A stretch of DNA of 64,000 nucleotides from Oscillospiraceae bacterium Marseille-Q3528 (GTDB lineage: Bacteria; Bacillota; Clostridia; Lachnospirales; Lachnospiraceae), in NCBI GenBank assembly GCA_018223385.1, contig JAGTTR010000012.1, forward strand, positions 1 through 64,000, given 5' to 3'. This document shows, piece after piece, positions 41,299 through 50,828 of this stretch; the first letter of the stretch is position 1, and every line of letters begins with the position of its first letter. Below the pieces are notes generated by a model that did no database searches, was not told where the DNA came from, and saw nothing but the letters and a program-made list of their open reading frames with translations. The translations under genes and the position numbers were made by a program.

Positions 41299-42789
41299 AT
41301 GGATCTGATATACAAAAGTACAAGAGACAACAAAGTTGCGGTAACTGCTTCCCAGGCAATCTTAAAGGGCCTTTCTGAGGACGGCGGCCTGTTCATGCCG
41401 GCACAGATCCCGGAACTGGATCTGTCCATGAAGGATATGGTGAACATGTCCTATCAGGAGATCGCCTATGAGGTGATGAAGCTGTTCCTGACTGATTTTA
41501 CAGAGGAGGAGCTGAAGAACTGCATCCGCTGTGCGTATGATGAGAAGTTTGACACCGAGGAGATCGCACCGCTGGCCAAGGTGGAGGATGCTTATTATCT
41601 GGAGCTGTTCCACGGCGCTACCATCGCATTTAAGGATATGGCGCTGTCTATTTTACCCCATCTGATGACAACCGCTGCGAAGAAGAACCATGTGGAGCAT
41701 GAGATCGTGATCCTGACAGCCACCAGCGGAGACACCGGCAAGGCTGCCCTGGCAGGCTTTGCCGATGTGCCGGGCACGAAGATCATTGTCTTCTATCCGA
41801 AGAACGGCGTCAGCCCCATCCAGGAGAAGCAGATGGTGACCCAGAAGGGGGACAACACCTTTGTTGTGGGCATCCATGGCAATTTTGACGACGCCCAGAG
41901 CGGCGTGAAAGCCATTTTCTCTGACCGGGCGCTGGAGGCACGGATGGCAGAGGCTGGCTTCCAGTTTTCTTCTGCCAATTCCATCAATATCGGCCGCCTT
42001 GTTCCGCAGGTTGTCTACTATGTATATGCCTATGTGAAGCTGCTGGAAAACGGCGAACTGTCCGAAGGGGAGCCGCTGAACGTGGTCGTACCCACCGGTA
42101 ACTTTGGCAATATTCTGGCCGCTTACCTGGCAAAGGGCATCGGCGTGCCGCTGGCGAAGCTGATCTGTGCATCCAATGAAAATAAAGTGCTGTATGATTT
42201 CTTCCAGACAGGAACCTATGATAAGAACCGTCCGTTCGTGCTGACGTCTTCCCCGTCCATGGATATCCTGATCTCCAGCAACCTGGAGCGCCTGATCTAT
42301 GAGATCGCAGGGGAGGATGCGGAGGCTGTCCGTTCTCTCATGGCACAGCTGTCCTGCGAGGGCCGCTATGAGATCACCGACGGCATGAAAGCGCAGCTGC
42401 AGGATTTCTATGGCAATTATGCCTCCGAGGAAGAGACAAAGGCCCGGATCGCAGCCGTTTACGGCGATACCGGCTATGTGATGGATACCCATACGGCGGT
42501 GGGCTCCGCTGTTTATGAGAAATACAGACAGGAGACCGGCGATCAGACGAAGACCGTCATCGCGTCCACCGCAAGCCCGTACAAGTTCACGAGAAGCGTT
42601 ATGGATGCCATTGATGAAAAATACGATGCACTGGGCGATTTTGAGCTGGCTGACGAGCTGTCCCGGATCTCCGGCACGGCAGTTCCCAAGGCCATTGAAG
42701 ATATCCGTACGGCACCGGTGCTGCACAAGACCGTGTGCGACGCTGCAGATATGAAGCAGACAGTGATGGATTTTCTGGGAATCCGATAA
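41299..42789 (+). CDS. thrC: Threonine synthase
   Basis: This PLP enzyme converts O-phosphohomoserine to threonine. Its 496 residues match the long bacterial type. The PLP lysine is in FHGATIAFKDMAL, the phosphate loop is TATSGDTGKAAL, and PTGNFGNILAAYLAKG is a second conserved PLP block. The start MDLIYKSTRDN is typical. It is followed by a small membrane protein gene 21 bp later. Confidence 0.95.
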   Translation: MDLIYKSTRDNKVAVTASQAILKGLSEDGGLFMPAQIPELDLSMKDMVNMSYQEIAYEVMKLFLTDFTEEELKNCIRCAYDEKFDTEEIAPLAKVEDAYYLELFHGATIAFKDMALSILPHLMTTAAKKNHVEHEIVILTATSGDTGKAALAGFADVPGTKIIVFYPKNGVSPIQEKQMVTQKGDNTFVVGIHGNFDDAQSGVKAIFSDRALEARMAEAGFQFSSANSINIGRLVPQVVYYVYAYVKLLENGELSEGEPLNVVVPTGNFGNILAAYLAKGIGVPLAKLICASNENKVLYDFFQTGTYDKNRPFVLTSSPSMDILISSNLERLIYEIAGEDAEAVRSLMAQLSCEGRYEITDGMKAQLQDFYGNYASEEETKARIAAVYGDTGYVMDTHTAVGSAVYEKYRQETGDQTKTVIASTASPYKFTRSVMDAIDEKYDALGDFELADELSRISGTAVPKAIEDIRTAPVLHKTVCDAADMKQTVMDFLGIR

Positions 42790-42810
42790 AAAAGAAGGAC
42801 GGGGCTTATT

Positions 42811-43185
42811 ATGAATGATATGTTTGGAATCCTGGATCTCATCGTGCTGTTTGCCGCCTTTTACATTATGATGCAGTGGTATCAGCTGAAATTCAAGGGG
42901 GAGATCAAGACAGGTCTGCTCCTGAATAACGAGGTCAATGTGGAGAAATGCATGGACAAGGAGGGCTACCGGAAGGAGGCGGCGCCGCTGCTGCTCATTC
43001 TGGGCATTGCCGCCTTTGCGGATGCGCTGGTGGGCATCATCAACAGCAATGTGACGATGCTGCCCATGCCGGTGACCATGGGGGTGCTGGGTATTTTCCT
43101 CCTGGTGTTGGTGTGGTTTGGCTTCCAGAGCAAGAAGCTGTACCAGAAATACTGGGATACTAAGAAAAAAAGTATCAAAAGATAA
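42811..43185 (+). CDS. Hypothetical membrane protein
   Basis: This 124-residue protein has three hydrophobic segments: residues about 7-24 (LIVLFAAFYIMMQWY), 60-80 (LLLILGIAAFADALVGI) and 88-108 (VTMGVLGIFLLVLVWFGF), and a basic C-terminus (KKKSIKR). Between the first two lies a charged stretch with GEIKTGLLLNNEVNVEKCMD. I do not recognise the family. It follows thrC in a likely operon, with a strong ribosome site AAGAAGGA, and ends at a shared terminator. Confidence 0.75.
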   Translation: MNDMFGILDLIVLFAAFYIMMQWYQLKFKGEIKTGLLLNNEVNVEKCMDKEGYRKEAAPLLLILGIAAFADALVGIINSNVTMLPMPVTMGVLGIFLLVLVWFGFQSKKLYQKYWDTKKKSIKR

Positions 43186-43186
43186 T

Positions 43187-43256
43187 AAAAAAGAGAGCTG
43201 CTTTGCGAACGAACATCATAAGAATGAGACGTTCACAGGACAGCTCTCTTTTCTCT
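43187..43256. terminator. Bidirectional terminator between convergent genes
   Basis: AAAAGAGAGCTG pairs with CAGCTCTCTTTT. An inner stem GAACG/CGTTC extends the structure. A- and T-runs flank both sides, so it can serve both the membrane protein gene and citrate synthase. Confidence 0.8.
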
Positions 43257-43270
43257 CTTTTAAAAACAGA

Positions 43271-44638
43271 TCAGGAACGGTCTCCAAGCCGTGTGTACTC
43301 CCGATGCTTGGCAATGCTCTTGTAAGCCGGGCGGATGATCTTGCCGCCGTTGCTCAGCTCCTCGATGCGGTGGGCGCTCCAGCCCACGATCCGGGCCATG
43401 GCGAAGATGGGTGTGAACAGTTCGGTGGGCAGATCCAGCATGCTGTATACGAAGCCACTGTAGAAGTCCACATTGGCGCTGACACCCTTATAGATCTTGC
43501 GCTCTCTGGCGATGACTTCCTTGGCCAGACGTTCCGTCAGGAAATACAGCTCGTATTCGTCCTGGCGGCCTTTCTCCTGGGCCAGCTTCTTGACGAAGGA
43601 GCGGAAAATGTCTGCTCTCGGGTCGGACAGGGAGTAAACCGCGTGTCCCATACCGTAGATGAGACCGGCGTGGTCGAAGGCTTCCTTGTGCAGCAGGCGG
43701 GTGAGATAGGCGGATACTTCCTCCTCATCCTTCCAGTCTTTCACCTGTTCCTTCATGTCGTTGAACATCTTTACCACTTTGACATTGGCGCCGCCGTGCT
43801 TGGGGCCTTTTAAGGAGCCCAGAGCTGCCGCAATGGTGGAGTAGGTGTCCGTGCCGGAGGAAGATACCACATGGGTCGTGAAGGAGGAGTTATTACCGCC
43901 GCCGTGCTCCATGTGCAGCACCAGAGCGATATCCAGGATCCGCGCTTCAAAATCCGTGTATTTGCTGTCCGGGCGCAGGATGTGCAGGATATTTTCCGCA
44001 GTGGAAAGCTCCGGCTTCGGGGAATGGATGAACAGACTCTTGCCATCATGATAGTGGCTGTATGCCTGATAGCCGTAGATGGACAGCAGCGGGAACAGGC
44101 TGATGAGCTCCAGACACTGCCGCAGCACATTGGGAATGCTGGTATCGTCTGCCCGGTCGTCGTAGGAATACAGCGTCAGCACGCTCCGCGCCAGCGTATT
44201 CATCATGTCCTGGCTGGGCGCCTTCATGATGATGTCACGCACAAAGCTGGTGGGAAGGGTGCGGTAGTTGGCCAGCAGGTTCGTAAAGGACAGAAGCTCT
44301 GCCCGGGAGGGAAGCTCCCCGAACAGGAGCAGGTAGGCAACCTCCTCAAAACCGAAGCGCTTCTCGGAGACGAAGCCGTTGACCAGCTGGTGGATGTCGA
44401 TGCCGCGGTAGTATAATTTTCCCTCGCAGGGGATCATTTCATTATCCTCAATGGTGTAGGCGGTAATAGCGGAAATGTCAGTCAGTCCGGCCAGTACGCC
44501 CTTGCCGTTGATGTCTCGTAGGCCCCGTTTGACCTCATATTTCGTATACAGTTCCGGGTTGATGGCGCTGGTGTCCCGGGCAAGTCTGGACAGGTTCATA
44601 ATTTCCGGTGAAAGATCAGAATACACATTAATGCTCAT
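43271..44638 (-). CDS. Citrate synthase
   Basis: This 455-residue enzyme condenses oxaloacetate and acetyl-CoA. Catalytic features are LHMEHGGGNNSSFTTHVV with the first His, LKGPKHGGANVKVV, and GMGHAVYSLSDPRAD with the second His; the catalytic Asp follows in the C-terminal domain. It belongs to the longer clostridial citrate/methylcitrate synthase type. The gene stands alone on the minus strand. Citrate formation would feed glutamate synthesis in an anaerobe; aconitase and isocitrate dehydrogenase are not in the window. Confidence 0.92.
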   Translation of the reverse strand: MSINVYSDLSPEIMNLSRLARDTSAINPELYTKYEVKRGLRDINGKGVLAGLTDISAITAYTIEDNEMIPCEGKLYYRGIDIHQLVNGFVSEKRFGFEEVAYLLLFGELPSRAELLSFTNLLANYRTLPTSFVRDIIMKAPSQDMMNTLARSVLTLYSYDDRADDTSIPNVLRQCLELISLFPLLSIYGYQAYSHYHDGKSLFIHSPKPELSTAENILHILRPDSKYTDFEARILDIALVLHMEHGGGNNSSFTTHVVSSSGTDTYSTIAAALGSLKGPKHGGANVKVVKMFNDMKEQVKDWKDEEEVSAYLTRLLHKEAFDHAGLIYGMGHAVYSLSDPRADIFRSFVKKLAQEKGRQDEYELYFLTERLAKEVIARERKIYKGVSANVDFYSGFVYSMLDLPTELFTPIFAMARIVGWSAHRIEELSNGGKIIRPAYKSIAKHREYTRLGDRS

Positions 44639-44892
44639 ATATCAGCGTCCTTTCTCATAAATTTTCGAAATAAAAGTTGCTTCATTTTATCATAGAAAAG
44701 TGTCCGTGGCAATCGAACAGGGGACAGTTTATGGAATCTTAACACTTGTTAAATATTTTTTATGATTTCTTTTTTCGGGAAAATAAGGTAGAATGGAGCT
44801 GTTCGAAGTCATGCGGGAGACGGCATCAGGATCTGATACAGGAAAAGGCGGAAGGCTTCGAAGGTTATGGAAAAGGAGATAAGGAGAATATA
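44639..44892. other. Intergenic region between divergent citrate synthase and deoC
   Basis: The first 120 bp is AT-rich and probably holds both promoters, but I cannot name good hexamers. An in-frame extension upstream of deoC to 44746 lacks a ribosome site and family similarity. Confidence 0.4.
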
Positions 44893-45534
44893 ATGGAGAC
44901 AGGAGAAATCTTAAAACATGTGGATCACACAGCGCTGAAAGCATTCTGCACCTGGGCGGATATCCAGAAGCTGTGCGGGGAGGCCATCACCTACGGCATG
45001 GCATCGGTGTGCGTACCGCCGTGTTACATTCGAAGAATCCATGATACATACGGAGAAAAACTCAACATCTGTACCGTCATCGGTTTTCCGCTGGGATACA
45101 GCACTACAGCGTCCAAGGTACAGGAGGCCAGGGATGCGGTGGCGGACGGTGCGTCCGAGATCGATATGGTCATCAACATTGCCGATGTGAAAAACGGAGA
45201 CTACCAGAAGGTGGAGGAGGAGATCCGCGCCATCCGTAAGGCCTGCCAGGGAAAGATCCTGAAGGTCATCATCGAGACGTGCTATCTTACCGAGGAAGAG
45301 AAGATTGCCATGTGCCATGCGGTGACGAATGCAAAGGCAGACTACATTAAGACATCTACCGGCTTTGGCACGGCGGGAGCCCAGCTTGCAGATATTGCTC
45401 TCTTTAAAGCAAATATCGGCCCGGATGTGAAGATCAAGGCGGCCGGCGGCATCCGCACCCGGCAGGCAATGGAGGATTTCCTGGCAGCGGGCTGTGACCG
45501 GATCGGTTCCAGCAGTGCACTTGACATTTTATAA
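44893..45534 (+). CDS. deoC: Deoxyribose-phosphate aldolase
   Basis: This 213-residue class I aldolase splits 2-deoxyribose-5-phosphate into glyceraldehyde-3-phosphate and acetaldehyde. Features are KHVDHTALKAF, TVIGFPLGYS, EIDMVINI, LKVIIETCYLT with the Schiff-base region, ADYIKTSTGFGTAGA with the catalytic lysine, and KAAGGIRT. ATG 44893 follows ATAAGGAG; an earlier in-frame ATG would add 49 non-homologous residues. Confidence 0.94.
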   Translation: METGEILKHVDHTALKAFCTWADIQKLCGEAITYGMASVCVPPCYIRRIHDTYGEKLNICTVIGFPLGYSTTASKVQEARDAVADGASEIDMVINIADVKNGDYQKVEEEIRAIRKACQGKILKVIIETCYLTEEEKIAMCHAVTNAKADYIKTSTGFGTAGAQLADIALFKANIGPDVKIKAAGGIRTRQAMEDFLAAGCDRIGSSSALDIL

Positions 45535-45622
45535 GCGGGATGAGATAATGTGCGAAAAGCGGTTTCTCAGGTAACGCGGGAATACTGCACTGGAATAAAG
45601 GAGAAGAAGAGGAGGATAACAG

Positions 45623-47290
45623 ATGTCAACAAAAGCCTATTATCCAATCAGTGAGATTGGAAAAGGGAAACCCGGATTTTCCAAGACACGCTCCATCATC
45701 GAAGCGGCTTTTTACGGAAATAATGTGGTAAAGGTCAATACCCTGAAGGAGGCCTACCAGCTGGCAAAGAATTCCCCGGGAACGGTTGTGACGGATATGC
45801 CCGTCTACCGCGGAGAAGAGTTCGGCCTGGAGAAGGATGCAAAGGTGCTTCTGTTCAATGACGGTTCCATCACCGGACGGTATGCGGCTGCCAGAAGAAT
45901 CGCAGGAGAACCCGGGGTAAACTGTGACGCCCTGGATAAGCTGGTCATGGATGCCGTTTACGACATGCGCTGGAAGAAGCTGTACCATGCGGAAGCGTAC
46001 ATCGGTCTGGATCCGGAGTTCATGGTGAAAGCACACCTGCTCATCCCGGAAGGAGAGGAGAACATCCTGTATTCCTGGATGCTGAATTTCCAGTACCTGT
46101 CTGATGAATATGTGAAAATGTACAAGGAGTCCAGACCCATCGGCGATGAGCCGGATATCTATATCGTTTCTGATCCCCAGTGGAAGGGAACGACCCAGAC
46201 GGACATCAGCGACAGCAAGTGCCTGGCTTACTTCAACACGGGCACCAACTGTGCGGCCATCCTCGGCATGCGGTATTTCGGCGAGCACAAGAAGGGCACC
46301 CTGACCATCGCTTGGGCCATTGCCAACCGGCACGGCTATGCGTCCTGCCACGGCGGTCAGAAGGAGTACACCCTGGCAGACGGCAGAAAATATGTGGCAT
46401 CGGTGTTCGGCCTGTCCGGCTCCGGCAAATCCACACTGACCCACGCAAAGCATGACGGCAAATACGGGGTGACGGTGCTTCACGATGATGCATTCATCAT
46501 CAACTCTGACACCTGTGCATCCATCGCACTGGAGCCCACCTATTTTGACAAGACGGCCGATTATCCCACCGGCTGTGAGGACAACAAGTACCTGCTGACC
46601 GCCCAGAACTGCTCCGCTACTCTGGATGAGGACGGCAAGGTGGTACTGGTGACCGAGGACATCCGCAACGGCAATGGCCGTGCCATCAAGTCCAAGCTCT
46701 GGTCCCCGAACCGGGTGGATAAGATCGATGCCCCCGTCAATGCGATTTTCTGGATCATGAAGGATCCGACCATTCCGCCGGTGGTGAAGTTAAAGGGCGC
46801 ATCCCTGGCATCTGTCATGGGTGCGACGCTGGCAACCAAGCGTTCCACCGCAGAGCGTCTGGCACCGGGCATTGACCCCAACGCGCTGGTGGTCGAGCCT
46901 TATGCGAACCCGTTCCGTACATACCCGCTGGTGAATGACTATGTGCGGTTCAAGAAGCTGGTGGAGGAGAAGAACGTAGACTGCTACATCGTCAACACTG
47001 GAGATTTCATGGGCAAAAAGGTACAGCCCAAGGATACCATCGGCATTCTGGAGGCCATTGTGGAAGGCCGTGCCCAGTTCAAGCCCTGGGGGCCGTTCTC
47101 TGACATCGAGATCTTCGAGTGGGAGGGCTTCGTGCCGGATATGAACGACGAGACATATTTAAGCCAGCTGAAGGCACGCATGCGCGACCGTCTGAACTTT
47201 GTGGAGTCCCGCAAGGAGTTCAAGGGCGGCTATGATGCCCTGCCGGAGGACGCCATGGAAGCGCTGGAGAAGGTTGTTTCCGAGATTTAA
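45623..47290 (+). CDS. pckA: Phosphoenolpyruvate carboxykinase (ATP)
   Basis: This enzyme interconverts oxaloacetate and PEP with ATP/ADP. It is 555 residues long. The kinase-1a P-loop is [14 protein letters not shown], kinase-2 is LHDDAFIIN, and the substrate/metal region includes NTGTNCAAILGMRYFGEHKK and HGYASCHGG. In anaerobic gut Firmicutes it often runs in the carboxylating direction. It is preceded by AAGAGGAGG and followed by the 6S-like RNA promoter. Confidence 0.9.
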   Translation: MSTKAYYPISEIGKGKPGFSKTRSIIEAAFYGNNVVKVNTLKEAYQLAKNSPGTVVTDMPVYRGEEFGLEKDAKVLLFNDGSITGRYAAARRIAGEPGVNCDALDKLVMDAVYDMRWKKLYHAEAYIGLDPEFMVKAHLLIPEGEENILYSWMLNFQYLSDEYVKMYKESRPIGDEPDIYIVSDPQWKGTTQTDISDSKCLAYFNTGTNCAAILGMRYFGEHKKGTLTIAWAIANRHGYASCHGGQKEYTLADGRKYVASVFGLSGSGKSTLTHAKHDGKYGVTVLHDDAFIINSDTCASIALEPTYFDKTADYPTGCEDNKYLLTAQNCSATLDEDGKVVLVTEDIRNGNGRAIKSKLWSPNRVDKIDAPVNAIFWIMKDPTIPPVVKLKGASLASVMGATLATKRSTAERLAPGIDPNALVVEPYANPFRTYPLVNDYVRFKKLVEEKNVDCYIVNTGDFMGKKVQPKDTIGILEAIVEGRAQFKPWGPFSDIEIFEWEGFVPDMNDETYLSQLKARMRDRLNFVESRKEFKGGYDALPEDAMEALEKVVSEI

Positions 47291-47329
47291 AAAATCGACA
47301 GAAAATTCATTTTTTGTAAGAATTTTTAG

Positions 47330-47358
47330 TTGATAATTTACATACGATGAGATATAAT
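47330..47358 (+). promoter_or_regulatory. Sigma-A promoter of the 6S-like RNA
   Basis: TTGATA (47330-47335), 17 bp and TATAAT (47353-47358). Confidence 0.8.
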
Positions 47359-47365
47359 AATACCG

Positions 47366-47600
47366 AAGTAAAGGACGAACGAAAGGTTATCCTGGGATGT
47401 TCGACACCCTGCAATTTTGAACCTACATTTACTTTTATGGGATTCCAATATCGCTCCATCGGATGTCAGGCCTCCTTATGAGTGGAAGGCAGAAGATCAG
47501 TTGAGGTTACCCACCTAGCACAGGCTAGGAGTCAAAATAGCAGGAAACGGCATTTTGGGTGTACAAAAGATGAAAAGCAGCCGCAAGGCTGCTTTTTCAA
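47366..47600 (+). ncRNA. ssrS: Probable 6S RNA
   Basis: This non-coding transcript has its own promoter and an intrinsic terminator (AAAAGCAGCC-GCAA-GGCTGCTTTT, 47573-47597). Its fold looks like one long hairpin. CCTGCAATTTTGA near the 5' side pairs with TCAAAATAGCAGG near the 3' side (12 of 13). CCTAGC-ACAG-GCTAGG forms a side hairpin by an open central region, and the apical arm pairs around GCCTCC/GGAAGGC. The CTGGGATGTTCG near the 5' end resembles 6S RNAs. 6S RNA mimics an open promoter and sequesters sigma-A RNA polymerase. Identity is by recall of the pattern, without a covariance search. Confidence 0.72.
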
Positions 47601-47666
47601 TGTCTTGGAAAAGAAAAATGTTCTGCCGCAGGAAATACAGGCGGCTGTAGGGACAGGGGGAGTTTT

Positions 47667-49814
47667 TTGAAAACTGGCGGCAGAAAAGGGATGCTCCTGC
47701 TGACACTTTTGCTTGTTTGTGGGGCGCTGACCGTGTGGATCGTTGGAAACCTGCGGAAAAAAACGGAAGGACCAGAAGTGCAGGAGCAGGTGAGAGAAGA
47801 GCAGCGGGCGGATTTTTTTATTCTGGGAACGGCGGATACAGTGGAAGGGCTGGAACCGGGGCAGGTGCTGACAGATCAGGGCGTCTATGAGATGGAGGAT
47901 GCTTTTGTACAGCAGTATCTGTATACCTGGGTGACTGCGCGGGTGATGGCTGTACAGGGCAGACAGTCATCGGATGCGCAGAATGCAGAAGCAGAGCAGA
48001 GCGAAGCGTTCATGGATGTTCAAGGAGAGGATGCTGCGGATGGGCAGAACGGAGATGGTGTGGTGCATGCTGCAAATGTCACCCTGAGATTGACGGATGT
48101 TGCCGCAAGTGCAGATGACGCCGACAGGCAGGCGGGCCGTTTTTTCATGGCAAACATCTATATTCTGGAAGCAGCGGAAAACAGCGTGACGGTGCTGTAT
48201 GGGGATCGAAAGGTGCAGCTTCCGGCCCGGCTGGAGCTTTCCTATGATTTTGAGCAGGTGGCAGATCTGACCATGGAGACAAAGCGTGTGACCGACATCC
48301 GTCTGAAAAAGGAGACGGTGCACGGGGCGGTACTGGCAGTGTATGACGATCAGATCGAACTGGAAGGCTATGGACTGCTGCCGCTGGCGGCGGATTTTCA
48401 TATTTATGAGACGTATGACGGGATCCGGGAGCGGGATGAAAAAGCGCTGGTGGTGGGCTATGATATTGCCCGGTTCGTGGTGGCGGACGGACAGGTGTGC
48501 GCCGGCCTTGTGGAGGCAAAGCCGGATCTGACCACCATCCGGGTGGCGCTGCAGACAACCGATTACGCGGGGCTGTATCACAGCGAGATCCGGATCGTGC
48601 CGGATACGGACGTGTATATGGTCACCGGGGAAGGCCAGACCCTCTGCCCGGCGGGGGAGGAGATCACGTTTCTGCCGGAATATCTGGACCTGGGGGAGCG
48701 GATCCGGCTGGTGCCGATGGACGAAAAGGGACGTCAGACGGTGGAAACGATCCGGCGCAGTCAGGGAAATCCGTCTTACGGGGGCACGCTGGAGATCAAC
48801 CGCCGGGAGGAAGGACTTCTGCTGGTGAATGAGCTGGGGCTGGAGGCCTATCTGTGCGGGGTGGTGCCCAGTGAGATGCCGTCCTCCTATGCGGAGGAAG
48901 CACTGAAAGCCCAGGCGGTGTGTGCCAGAAGCTATGCTTACCAGCAGATCCGGCAGGGCCGGTATCAGGCCTACGGCGCCCATGTGGACGACAGTGTGAG
49001 CTGTCAGGTGTACAACAATGTGCCGCCCCAGGAGACCACTACCCGGGCGGTGCAGGAGACAGCCGGGGAGGTGGCCTGCTATGCTGGGGAAGTCATCACG
49101 GCCTACTACTTTTCCACGTCAGGCGGCACGACGGCCAGCGGCGCTGCCTGGGGAGAAACCAACGCGGACACCCCTTATCTGGCGGCAAAGGATGTGGTGG
49201 ATGAAGCAGGGGAGGCTTACGAGGCACAGGAGCCCTGGTATCACTGGGAGACAGAAAACAACGGGAAAGATTACCTGACCGGCGTAGCTGACCGGGTGGG
49301 CCGCCTGATGAAAAATTCGCCGGAGCTGGTGCATGTAAGGCTGAAAGATGGCAGCTATGTGCCGCTTTCGGATTGCCGGGATGCTACTATTCAGAAAAAG
49401 ATCCAGGCCGGGACGCCCGGGAAGATCACGGACATCCGGGAAGGGGAGCGGCTGGACGGCGGTGTGCTGGGCAGTCTTCTGGTGGACGGAGAAAATCTTT
49501 CGGTAAAGATTCTGACAGAATACGCCATCCGGCAGGTGCTGGGGGATACTTCCCTGACGCTGACACTGGCGGACGGCAGTACCCGCACCTGCGGTTCTCT
49601 TTTGCCCAGCGCTTTTTGCTCTCTGACAGCGGATATCCACACACCGGGCAGCGGGAAAATCACCATCACCGGCGGTGGTTACGGCCACGGCGTGGGCATG
49701 AGCCAGAACGGGGCCAACCGGATGGCCCAGGCGGGAAAGAATTACCGGGAGATCCTGGAATTTTTCTATACGGATATTACTCTTACTTGCCAGAACTTAC
49801 AAAATACGGTATGA
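47667..49814 (+). CDS. SpoIID/LytB-domain protein
   Basis: This 715-residue exported protein has an N-terminal membrane anchor or signal (MLLLTLLLVCGALTVWIV) and a large region of unknown beta-rich repeats (residues about 50-370). A SpoIID-type domain follows: NELGLEAYLCGVVPSEMP, ALKAQAVCARSYA with the catalytic Glu region, and YYFSTSGGTTAS. It ends with GGGYGHGVGMSQNGANRMA and the tail ILEFFYTDI. SpoIID is a glycan-strand lytic transglycosylase of engulfment; LytB-like relatives modify amidases. It is much longer than SpoIID (about 340). TTG 47667 is likely behind AGGGGG; ATG 47691 is possible. Confidence 0.85.
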   Translation: MKTGGRKGMLLLTLLLVCGALTVWIVGNLRKKTEGPEVQEQVREEQRADFFILGTADTVEGLEPGQVLTDQGVYEMEDAFVQQYLYTWVTARVMAVQGRQSSDAQNAEAEQSEAFMDVQGEDAADGQNGDGVVHAANVTLRLTDVAASADDADRQAGRFFMANIYILEAAENSVTVLYGDRKVQLPARLELSYDFEQVADLTMETKRVTDIRLKKETVHGAVLAVYDDQIELEGYGLLPLAADFHIYETYDGIRERDEKALVVGYDIARFVVADGQVCAGLVEAKPDLTTIRVALQTTDYAGLYHSEIRIVPDTDVYMVTGEGQTLCPAGEEITFLPEYLDLGERIRLVPMDEKGRQTVETIRRSQGNPSYGGTLEINRREEGLLLVNELGLEAYLCGVVPSEMPSSYAEEALKAQAVCARSYAYQQIRQGRYQAYGAHVDDSVSCQVYNNVPPQETTTRAVQETAGEVACYAGEVITAYYFSTSGGTTASGAAWGETNADTPYLAAKDVVDEAGEAYEAQEPWYHWETENNGKDYLTGVADRVGRLMKNSPELVHVRLKDGSYVPLSDCRDATIQKKIQAGTPGKITDIREGERLDGGVLGSLLVDGENLSVKILTEYAIRQVLGDTSLTLTLADGSTRTCGSLLPSAFCSLTADIHTPGSGKITITGGGYGHGVGMSQNGANRMAQAGKNYREILEFFYTDITLTCQNLQNTV

Positions 49815-49847
49815 TAAGCAGGATTTACAACGGAACGGGAGAAGAAG

Positions 49848-50750
49848 ATGAGGGCTGTGAAAACGATTTATCAGATTGTCTGGAATTTTATCAAGCGGAT
49901 GGAACGGGACCACGTGAGTGCCTATGCGGCCCAGGCGGCTTATTTTATCATGCTTTCTTTTATCCCGATCATCATGCTGTTGCTGGCCCTTCTGAAATAC
50001 ACGCCGGTGACTCAGGCGGAGCTGCAGCGGATTTTCGAGGGCGGGGTGCCGGATTCGGTGTATCCCATGATCCTGCAGATCATCAATGAGGTGTACAGCC
50101 GTTCTTCCACGCTCATCCCCATGACCGCCCTTGTCACGGTGTGGTCGGCGGGCAGAGGCGTGCTGGCACTGACAAGAGGCTTTAACTGTATTTATAAAGT
50201 AGATGAAACCCGTAATTACGTCCGGCTGCGTATCCGTTCCTCGGGCTACACGGTGCTGTTCATCCTTTCTGTCGTATTGAGCCTGACGGTTATGGTGTTC
50301 GGTAACGCCATTCATGAGCTGTTTTCCAGTCGTCTGAAAATATTTGCACACATTACCGGGCTGATCATCAGCGTGCGGACCATCATGATGCTGTGCATCC
50401 TGGTTACTTTTTTCACATTGATCTACCGCTTTCTGCCCAACCGCAGAGGGGCACCGATCCTTCTGCAGGTGCCGGGGGCCATGTTCACGGCGGCCGCCTG
50501 GTCGGGATTCTCGTTTTTCTTCTCGATCTATGTGGATCATTTTGGAAATTATACGAGAATCTACGGCAGCCTGACGACGCTGATCGTGGTCATGCTCTGG
50601 CTGTACATCTGCATGTATATCGTCATGATCGGTGCAGCCATCAATTCCTATTATGAGGGAAAATTCAGAGAGTTCGAGGAGCGGGCCCGCCGAAGACGGT
50701 TTGTCCGCAGAGAGGCGGCAAAAGAGCCGGAGGAGCAGGTGTCTCCGTAA
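49848..50750 (+). CDS. YihY/BrkB-family inner membrane protein
   Basis: This 300-residue polytopic protein has about six helices and the family blocks HVSAYAAQAAYFIMLSFIP, LITALVTVWSAGRGVLALTRG-like (MTALVTVWSAGRGV), LLQVPGAMFTAAAWSG and IYGSLTTLIVVMLWLYICMY. The C-terminal tail is strongly basic and cytoplasmic (RARRRRFVRREA). Older annotations call it ribonuclease BN, which is not supported. Function is not established. It lies 33 bp after the SpoIID-like gene, probably co-transcribed. Confidence 0.88.
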   Translation: MRAVKTIYQIVWNFIKRMERDHVSAYAAQAAYFIMLSFIPIIMLLLALLKYTPVTQAELQRIFEGGVPDSVYPMILQIINEVYSRSSTLIPMTALVTVWSAGRGVLALTRGFNCIYKVDETRNYVRLRIRSSGYTVLFILSVVLSLTVMVFGNAIHELFSSRLKIFAHITGLIISVRTIMMLCILVTFFTLIYRFLPNRRGAPILLQVPGAMFTAAAWSGFSFFFSIYVDHFGNYTRIYGSLTTLIVVMLWLYICMYIVMIGAAINSYYEGKFREFEERARRRRFVRREAAKEPEEQVSP

Positions 50751-50755
50751 AAATA

Positions 50756-50795
50756 AAAGCAGCGGACGGGCAACATGCCTTTTCGCTGCTTTTTG
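50756..50795. terminator. Rho-independent terminator after the YihY gene
   Basis: AAAAGCAGCGG pairs with CGCTGCTTTTT. It faces the converging ATPase gene and may act both ways. Confidence 0.8.
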
Positions 50796-50828
50796 AAAGC
50801 ACGGGTATTATAGTTCACACGCGGATAA

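Noticed and set aside
47482..47670. Small open frame inside the 6S-like RNA region
   Set aside because: It crosses the intrinsic terminator and RNA stems, has no ribosome site, and matches no protein pattern.
49848..50750. Ribonuclease BN annotation for the YihY-type protein
   Set aside because: The protein is a polytopic membrane protein without nuclease motifs; the old name is a misassignment in this family.
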